Shown here one piece after another: positions 57,444 to 64,000 of a stretch of 64,000 bases of DNA. The number at the start of each line of letters is the position of its first letter. The stretch's first letter is position 1. The notes below the pieces were generated by a model. That model was not told where the DNA came from and ran no database searches. It saw nothing but the letters and a program-made list of their open reading frames with translations. The stretch is from Mikania micrantha. Lineage: Eukaryota > Streptophyta > Magnoliopsida > Asterales > Asteraceae. The position numbers and the translations under genes were made by a program. The stretch spans positions 5,022,001-5,086,000 of the forward strand of contig CM018694.1 in the NCBI GenBank assembly GCA_009363875.1, in the 5' to 3' direction.

Positions 57444-59996
57444 ATGGCCATCATAGAGAAACAGCTTCAGCAAAATGGCCTTGTTGGTCAGGGGATCTCT
57501 GCTCCAGCAGTTTTGTTGGAAGTATATTCCCGACACAACTCTAACCTTACTCTAAAAGAGGCTGTCCGAAAGCTAAAACCCAAGCATAGGGAACCCACAG
57601 CCTCCTCTTCCAAATCAAAATCTAAGGTCCCCACCAAACCCAAATCCACAAAGCCCAAAAAGGCTGCTCAGGGAAATGAGTCCCCTGAGTCTGCCCATGC
57701 CTCACCAAGGCATGACATGGCCACTGGGAGTAGTCAACCAGTGGTCCATCAGACTCTACCAGCTCAAACCGCCCAGGTTTCCTCTCAACTGGATCCTGGA
57801 GCAACCATTGTAGGGGCAGACACATCTCTAGAACCTCTTTCATTTGAAAAGGTTTCTATTGAACAGCACCAATCTCCCCGGGTGCACTCTCTTTCAAAGC
57901 CAATTCCTATGGAAACCACCCCAAATAGCCACACTTTTGTTATTGAAAACATCCTGGATCAGTTGAACACTCCTATCCCCTCCCAGACACCTATCACTAC
58001 TGGGATTAGCTCCAACATTGAGGGGGAAGATCAAAGTGTCTCTGATAACCCACAGGATTATGACTACCACATCAGATCTCCTAGTGTGGAAAGAGAGATT
58101 CTGATATCTGACAAGGCTGCTACTTCATCACCTCCATCATTTGGAGTGATTGATAGTGGTACCATTGCTAAGACCTTGTCAGAGGCAACAACTGATGAAG
58201 GGGTTAACCCTGAGGTTGGAAGTCCCCAGAACCAAGAAAAAGGGGCACCTGATCATGTTGAGCCACACTCAACTCAGGTAGATCCTGATATTCTCAGGAG
58301 GTCAGATGATTTAGCTAAGGCTACTGATGACCAAAGAACACTTGCTGAGGTTCTAAAGCAGAATCAAATCCTTGAGGCTGAGGTATGTAGACTCAATGAG
58401 CTACTCACCAAAATGTCCAAGGACAAAAGTCCATCTTCCCCAATTACCCCACAGATGGCACCTTCTCATCCTGAAGGTCACCCAAACACTTCCACCACTA
58501 CTTCACAATTTGACAAGCCTCCAGCCACTGCTTCAGGCACTAATCCTTTGGGTTCTAGCCCCCCAGAGGCATTAGCTGCTGCTCTTCTAAATGTCATCCC
58601 TCTCATCACTCCTTTACTGAAAACCATCATTACCCAAGCCCTTGATGAGAGGCTACCCTCACAATCTCAAATACAGCAAATGGTAGATGCTGCTGTGACT
58701 GCCAAGCTTACTACTATTCACACTCCTTCTTCCCCTGCAGCCAAAAAGGGGGAGTTAGGAACAGAATCAGTCATAACTTCAGCTTCCAAAAGGCAAAGGT
58801 CTGAAGATGAAAATGAAAATATTGGTTCTGAAAGATCTCCAGATATTCAAATTACATACAAGAGACAGAAGAAGAATAAACCTGCTGAGATTGCCAACAG
58901 GGCTGAGGAGGAGGTTGAACATGTAAATGTTGAAGGTGTGGAAAAGGCAGATAAAGAATCTTGTGATAAAGAAGTTGAGGTAAGCATTGAGAAGGCAAGT
59001 GCAGAACAAGTTACAATCTCTGATTTACAAGAAACTGAACAAGAAGAGATGCAAGAACAAGAAGATCAAACTCAGAGGGGTGAGGTTGAGAAATCTATTG
59101 AAAGTGTTGAGGTAAGGGCTCCTCTAAAGAAAAGAAGGCAACTGAGAATTCAAGAAGAAGAGGAAGATTCAGATGAGGTAGACAGGCTGCCTATCTCTAC
59201 TGTAATTAAAACAAATGTTCAAAAGCCTGAATCATCAACCACTGGGTTAAATCTGACCATTCAAAAGAAGAAAGTAGCTTTACCTGCCAAATATGTGCCT
59301 GAGAAGCCACTGGTGTTTGGACAACATCCAAAGCTCACACCAGAATCTCAAATGTTGGCAGTAAAAGTTAAGCTTGAAGAGGAAGAGAACCAGAAACAAC
59401 ATGATGAGCAAATCTTAAAGATGGTTGACAAGGAATATCCTCAGACATCAACCATTATTGCAATGAAGAAAGAAGCTCAAAGGTTGTATGCTCTGAGGTT
59501 CACCTATCAGTATAGGAAGGAACAGATTAGAATGTGGCCTGATCCAAGAATCATTCACAGGATACACAAGAGAGAGGCTCCAGCATCTTATGCCAGAAGA
59601 ATCAGAAGGGTCTTAAGTGCTGACATTATGCTAGGGTCAGTACTTGATCCTTGGGAGATAATCAATGACTTCAAGAGTGTGTACAACTCTGGCTCAAAAG
59701 CTCCAAAGTTTATAGAAAACAAAATGATCAAGAAAGGCTTGGTATATAGGAAACTTGAAAATGTTCAACAAAATGAGCTTTCTCTGTTTTTGGAAGGGAA
59801 GCATCCTGATGAGTTTGTATACAGAGAGATTACTAGAGTTGAGCTGAATGATGGGACAATGGCCAGGTACTTGTCTGAGTATTATGGACCTGAGTCTTTC
59901 TTTGAAGGTGAACCTGAGAGGCTGACTCCAGAAGAGAAGGTAATACTGCTTGAGGCATATGTCAGGGAGTCCTTCAGGTTAGTATATGATCAATAA
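57444..59996 (+). CDS. Co1 extra ORF, C-terminal part (850 codons)
   Basis: Open frame of 850 codons, probably the continuation of 56842-57387. It starts with MAIIEKQLQQNGLVGQG; the open text extends upstream of the Met. It is Ser/Pro/Lys-rich (residues 40-280), with a short coiled coil (LAEVLKQNQILEAEVCRLNELL, ~295-315), a hydrophobic or amphipathic stretch (LAAALLNVIPLITPLLKTII, ~375-397), then a very acidic Glu-rich region and a basic KKRRQL patch. The compact C-terminus (KWMP-less, with YQYRKEQIRMWPDPRIIHRI, PWEIINDFKSVYNSG and FLEGKHPDEFVYREITRVEL) looks folded. Function unknown; a viral-envelope role is not supported by a clear signal peptide. Confidence 0.75.
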   Translation: MAIIEKQLQQNGLVGQGISAPAVLLEVYSRHNSNLTLKEAVRKLKPKHREPTASSSKSKSKVPTKPKSTKPKKAAQGNESPESAHASPRHDMATGSSQPVVHQTLPAQTAQVSSQLDPGATIVGADTSLEPLSFEKVSIEQHQSPRVHSLSKPIPMETTPNSHTFVIENILDQLNTPIPSQTPITTGISSNIEGEDQSVSDNPQDYDYHIRSPSVEREILISDKAATSSPPSFGVIDSGTIAKTLSEATTDEGVNPEVGSPQNQEKGAPDHVEPHSTQVDPDILRRSDDLAKATDDQRTLAEVLKQNQILEAEVCRLNELLTKMSKDKSPSSPITPQMAPSHPEGHPNTSTTTSQFDKPPATASGTNPLGSSPPEALAAALLNVIPLITPLLKTIITQALDERLPSQSQIQQMVDAAVTAKLTTIHTPSSPAAKKGELGTESVITSASKRQRSEDENENIGSERSPDIQITYKRQKKNKPAEIANRAEEEVEHVNVEGVEKADKESCDKEVEVSIEKASAEQVTISDLQETEQEEMQEQEDQTQRGEVEKSIESVEVRAPLKKRRQLRIQEEEEDSDEVDRLPISTVIKTNVQKPESSTTGLNLTIQKKKVALPAKYVPEKPLVFGQHPKLTPESQMLAVKVKLEEEENQKQHDEQILKMVDKEYPQTSTIIAMKKEAQRLYALRFTYQYRKEQIRMWPDPRIIHRIHKREAPASYARRIRRVLSADIMLGSVLDPWEIINDFKSVYNSGSKAPKFIENKMIKKGLVYRKLENVQQNELSLFLEGKHPDEFVYREITRVELNDGTMARYLSEYYGPESFFEGEPERLTPEEKVILLEAYVRESFRLVYDQ

Positions 59997-60209
59997 CTTT
60001 AATGAGAGGGGTTAATGCTCATAGTCCATTTCCCCAATGGAGTTCCCTCTCATATTTTGCTTGTTAGATTTTTTGGAAGCTGTTGATCATCAGGCATACA
60101 CTTTAACTGGTCATTTTGATACTGATCTCAAAGAAAAAGACTTATCTTTCAGCCTGAGAGTAAATAAGTGAGACCATAAATAAATTAGAGGTTTTTGGCT
60201 GCATTGGTT
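59997..60209 (+). other. Co1 3' untranslated region
   Basis: 213 bases between the extra ORF stop and the polypurine tract. No conserved frame; nothing else recognised. Confidence 0.7.
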
Positions 60210-60220
60210 CAGGGGGAGTT
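60210..60220 (+). promoter_or_regulatory. Co1 polypurine tract
   Basis: CAGGGGGAGTT immediately before the 3' LTR. Confidence 0.9.
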
Positions 60221-60814
60221 TGTTGGACTAAAAGAACCAATGAGCCTGATCAGAAAAATCTCTAAGTCTCACAGCACTTATAACAACTGAAGAAGAACAC
60301 AACGGTTGACATTCAATGTACAGAAGATATAAGATCTGAAGTGATATACAACAGCTGAAGTGTAAGTCATCAGATGTTGTAGTGTGTAGTTTAGTCTTCA
60401 GTAGTTTTCTTTCAGTTCTTGTAAAAGTCTGATGAGTAGTTTACTCATCAGATGTTTTAGTTTATTACTTCAGTAGTTTTATTACTTCAGTAGTTGTAAG
60501 AGAATGTCTTCAGATGTTGTAGACATTCTCAGTAGTTTAGTTATTTAAGTTGTTTTGTTTTGTCTGTTAGGTGTCAACATCATGTGACATCATCAGACGT
60601 CACTGTCTTTATATAAGGGCAGTTGACAATTTTGTAATGTAATGAAGTTAGTGAATTGAATGAAATATTCCTTTTGCAGAAACTCTCTCTCTATAACAAA
60701 CTTATTCGTTTACTGTTTGATTGAATTTTGTTCTTGCTATGATTGTGCTAATTCAACTTTGAATTCCGCTGCTATACTTTATTATTGAATCAATTGAGAA
60801 CATATGATCCTACA
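60221..60814 (+). repeat. Co1 3' LTR
   Basis: 594 bp, differing from the 5' LTR at about four positions seen by eye (near 60330, 60532, 60548, 60804). The inverted repeat CTGATGAGTA/TACTCATCAG is at 60429-60451. Followed by GGCCC. Confidence 0.97.
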
Positions 60815-60819
60815 GGCCC

Positions 60820-63479
60820 ACATTCAATTGTTGGACCACATAACAAAAGATAGAAAAAACATGGTTAAACCAAAGTTTATGGGCAATCATGCACGGATAT
60901 TAACTTAAATTACTACAAAGGTGGATACGGTTTTGATCTAAGGAACTTAACCAACTTAAAACACTAAATTGTTCTAAGAATGGTTCATGGTTAATTACGA
61001 CTATGTAACTAGTTATATTCTATGATGTTTAAAGAGTTAAATGGCAATGGATTACTCACAATAATACAAAGAATAACAATTGTTTTAAGTAAACAACAAT
61101 TAGAGTTTTAAATAGCTTAAAAGTCTAAGTTTTATATTTAGAAACTATTATGGGTTCAACTTTTCGCAACTTAATATAGTGATAAATCATGGCTAAACAC
61201 ACAACATAAAGACACCTAGTAATAACAATCTATGACAATTGAAACAAGGGCCGAATGACTATCGAGACCCATGAGTGTTAGCCAATTTTAGGGCTAACAC
61301 ATACCCGCGCACGAATTCCTACAACTCATACTTATAAGTTTCCAACAACGTGAAATCAATACAGGATCGTGAAAACTACTGCAAGAACAGCAAAGAGTGC
61401 GTGCCTTCTTGTTTAGACTAAGTCAACCCCAACATCTACAAGGTGAATTCATATGCCCCTTTTCTATAATCTTAACTGATTTTAAACTCTCGGGGCTGAG
61501 AAACATGCTTAACTTTTAATTATTTAAAAGTTTAATGTTTAACATATTGCTTATACTTTGATTAGATAATATTGCTTTAATTATTATCATTTATCATTGT
61601 ATGCATGCTTGTTTGATCATGATATGACAGAGATAACTAAGATGAATATGATAATATAATTTCATAACTCATCACCACAATAGAATAACATAGTTGTAAG
61701 ATTATATCTCACAACACTTAGTTATTCTTACAAGAACGAACATTGAGAAAATCACAGGTGAACACGATGACAAGAACAAAACATAAGAATGATATGAAGA
61801 TAATACATCTTCTTACATCATTCTACACTAGAGTTAACTAAGCTTAATAAGTCAAGTACTTATAACACTTAGCTTACAACTCAACACATATTACAAGAGA
61901 ACATGGAACAAGAATCATCCACCACCTGAGTCGACTAAGTGTAATAAGACTAGTTCTTATCACAGCTTAGTGACAACATGGTGATTACATGGAATAACAA
62001 GGAATGATAATCATGATAACATAACTTCATGATAACAACATCATTCACACAATAATTAACATAACGTAATAAGACAGGTTCTTATTCAACTTTGTTAATA
62101 ACAATGAGAACATATAACATTGAGAACAACAACGTTGATGAACACGCAATACAATTGATTACTATTGAACTGTCTACATTATATCATTTCAATCATTTGC
62201 CATGTACTTATGTTGATCATTGTAAGCCCCTTATAATTCGCTGACCAGTTAGTTTGACGTGACTAAACCGACGATAGCATAGTGGTACCATAGGTTTGAC
62301 AAACCTCTAGCTTGTAGGGCTAGTATGTTGATCGTATTGATACATTGGCCGGTAACGTATGACCGGTGACAGGGCGACTCAAGTCAGGTTCTGGTAAGCG
62401 ACACATGGTGATATTAATCTGCAGTGATAAGTAATTAATCCATTGTTACCTGTTGACTGGTAGACTGAGGAGTTTATTCTCTCAAGTCATAATACTAGTA
62501 ACCGTTTCGATGAGGACACTGGGAATACATGGTGATAGAGGTAAATCGGATGCATTGTAATCTGATTACGTGAGGATTGCAATGGATTCCTTTTAGGCTC
62601 TATGCGCTAAAGTTGAGAAAAAATGACAATTGGTTAACTAACACTCTTAATATTTAAAAGTGATTAACAGTTAACCCCACAAGCAATAGAATAATACAAG
62701 GATCAAATTAAATTAATCTAGAATCCTTAATACATAAAAGGGTTATCAATACTTCGGTTTGATAACTAAAACCCTATTATTATATTATTCTACACATGAT
62801 GCTATAGGTGAAATGGAAATGGATATCGATAGTTGTATTGCAAGTAGTGTGGAGTTCTAGTAGTTATGTGGTGGGATGTTGGCTAGGGTTTGGTTCCCTT
62901 ACATATGCCCTATATATAAGCATAACTACTAGGATGATATAGTACTTGTGATTATAACTATTGAGAAGCCATTGGGTGAACGGGTGAATCAAACAACATA
63001 CAAGTAACAAGAATAACATTGTGATTGTGCATGAGAACAAATCAAGGTTTTTCAATTATCATACTTATGAACTCACAACCTAGTGTTGACTTTGTTTAAA
63101 TGCATGTTTTCTCAGGTGACGAACAGGTTTAGTCACCAGATATCAAGAACATAGCTAGAGGACTTTTAGAAGACCTAGCTACATTTTGTGTGATCATACT
63201 TTTGGAATGACAAAACAATGAATCATCTTTTGTAGATCTTGTACAGTTACAAGATATAAACATATTGATTCTTTTGGATAGATTTACTTGGTTAAATTAT
63301 GAACGATACATTGTAATTTAACTTTGTAATTCTATATCATTGTCATGTTAGCAATTCTCAATTATATATCATGTGCTATGCAAACAATCTGATCAAATCG
63401 ATTATCAAACGATATCACGCCCTGGGAACCTTCCGCCCGGCGGAAAAGTTGATCCAGCCCGCCGGCTCGGGGTGTGACA
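60820..63479 (+). repeat. Gy3 3' LTR, right part
   Basis: Resumes after Co1 and its GGCCC duplication, homologous to 4430-6925 of Gy2. Contains an intron-like module 61443-63115 (CAAG/GTGAATTCATATGCCCC to CATGTTTTCTCAG/GTGACG) and a CCCTATATATAAGC box near 62909. Ends CTCGGGGTGTGACA at 63479. Confidence 0.9.
61443..63115 (+). other. Intron-like LTR module, Gy3 3' LTR
   Basis: Donor ACAAG/GTGAATTC (one base off the GTGAGT seen in Gy2), acceptor AAATGCATGTTTTCTCAG/GTGACGAAC. 1,673 bases. Confidence 0.4.
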
Positions 63480-63637
63480 TGCAGTAGTGATGGTGCTGCC
63501 ATATCTGTTACATAATACCATATGTAAATACTATGCAAAACTCAGATGTGTAAAAAAGTGTCTAATGTGTAGCAGTTATAATCTAAGTCTACTAATGCAA
63601 ACCTAGTTCGCTATAACCAATGTCTCTGATACCAATC
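63480..63637 (-). mobile_element. Gy6: start of a minus-strand gypsy, cut by Gy3
   Basis: Complement matches the Gy5 leader: TTACATATGGTATTATGTAACAG-like text, AGTTCGC complement and a primer site at 63623-63634 (TGGTATCAGAGA, one base off). A start codon at 63502 (minus) opens MAAPSLL, seven codons resembling the start of the Gy5 upstream ORF (MASSSVP), before the Gy3 LTR end at 63479. So Gy3 probably inserted into the Gy6 upstream ORF. Confidence 0.7.
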
Positions 63638-64000
63638 TGTCACACTGTCACACCCCGGGCCCGCGGGAACGGATCGGGTTTTCCCGTAGGGCGGAAAGTT
63701 CCCTGAGGCGCGATATCTTGAATGATAATCAAATGATCAGATTGTTTACATAGCACATGATAATAAATGAGAAATGCTAACACATTAATGATATAGAATT
63801 ACAGGATTGAATTACAATGTATCATTCATAATTTAACCACATAAATCTATCAAAAGAATCAATGAGACTATATCTTGTGTCTGCACAAGATACACAAAAG
63901 ATGATTCATGTTCTTGTTAGCCAAAAGTATGCAATCACAAAAGTAGCTAGGTCTTCTAAAAATCCACTAACTATGTCCTGGTAATCATGGTGACTAAACC
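63638..64000 (-). repeat. Gy6 5' LTR (partial, runs off the window)
   Basis: From 63646 it is the complement of the Gy2/Gy3-type LTR end (CGCGATATC, CAGATTGTTTACATAGCAC, AGAAATGCTAACA). The boundary has a direct 8-base repeat, TGTCACAC TGTCACAC, so the LTR edge is either 63638 or 63646. It forms an inverted pair with the end of the Gy3 LTR. Confidence 0.8.

Larger units (their letters stand above)
23191..60814 (+). mobile_element. Co1: Ty1/copia element (Sirevirus-like) with extra 3' ORFs, split by Gy5
   Basis: Two 594-bp LTRs (23191-23784 and 60221-60814) and a perfect 5-bp target duplication GGCCC (23186-23190, 60815-60819). Order: primer site, long gag, protease, integrase, RT, RNase H, repeats, then two frames of an extra ORF, polypurine tract, LTR. 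Integrase before RT defines copia. Length without Gy5 is about 11.7 kb, and the long gag plus ORF after pol resembles the Sirevirus/Maximus lineage (inference). The LTRs differ at about four places by eye. Several frameshifts and one or two stops disable it. Confidence 0.95.

Overview
This window is eukaryotic, plant nuclear DNA, and consists almost entirely of LTR retrotransposons inserted into one another. Evidence for a plant: a plastid ndhB fragment with its group II intron, chromovirus-type Ty3/gypsy elements, a Ty1/copia element with a very long gag and extra ORFs behind pol, and plant initiator-Met tRNA primer sites (TGGTATCAGAGC). A eudicot, probably Asteraceae, is my guess; it rests on a remembered resemblance of the copia extra ORF to abundant daisy-family repeats. 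I found no ordinary host gene, tRNA gene or rRNA gene.

Element names used here: Gy1 (gypsy, + strand, cut by the window start, ends 17828), Gy2 (complete but dead gypsy, 3007-15816), Gy3 (gypsy, + strand, damaged interior, 3' LTR 21630-63479 when its insertions are removed), Gy4 (inverted gypsy fragment, 18796-21342), Co1 (copia, 23191-60814), Gy5 (gypsy, minus strand, 27481-53410), Na1 (coding-free LTR element, 32450-46221) and Gy6 (gypsy, minus strand, from 63480).

Layout. Left: Gy1 pol remnants carrying a plastid insert (643-1180), then the Gy1 3' LTR, split by Gy2 (target duplication CGAGG). The Gy2 3' LTR carries a 174-bp hAT-type MITE. Middle: a truncated LTR (17829-18592), a protease scrap, the inverted Gy4 piece, and the Gy3 chromodomain end with the start of its 3' LTR. 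That LTR is split by Co1 (duplication GGCCC), Co1 pol is split by Gy5 (CATAG), and Gy5 gag-pol is split by Na1 (AAGTT). Leaving Na1 one passes back through Gy5, Co1 and the Gy3 LTR, and ends in the first codons and leader of Gy6, into which Gy3 appears to have inserted. The deepest order is Gy6 > Gy3 > Co1 > Gy5 > Na1.

Activity. Gy1-Gy4 are full of stops and frameshifts. Co1 and Gy5 are nearly intact apart from the insertions and a few lesions, and Na1 has almost identical 4.5-kb LTRs without protein-coding capacity, so it must have been copied by proteins from elsewhere. The most interesting unexplained structures are a shared LTR module that looks like an intron (donor near a GCCCCTTTT stretch, acceptor TTTTCTCAG) in five LTR types, an acidic coiled-coil ORF ahead of gag in the Gy4/Gy5/Gy6 group, duplicated polypurine tracts, and the large extra ORF pair of Co1.
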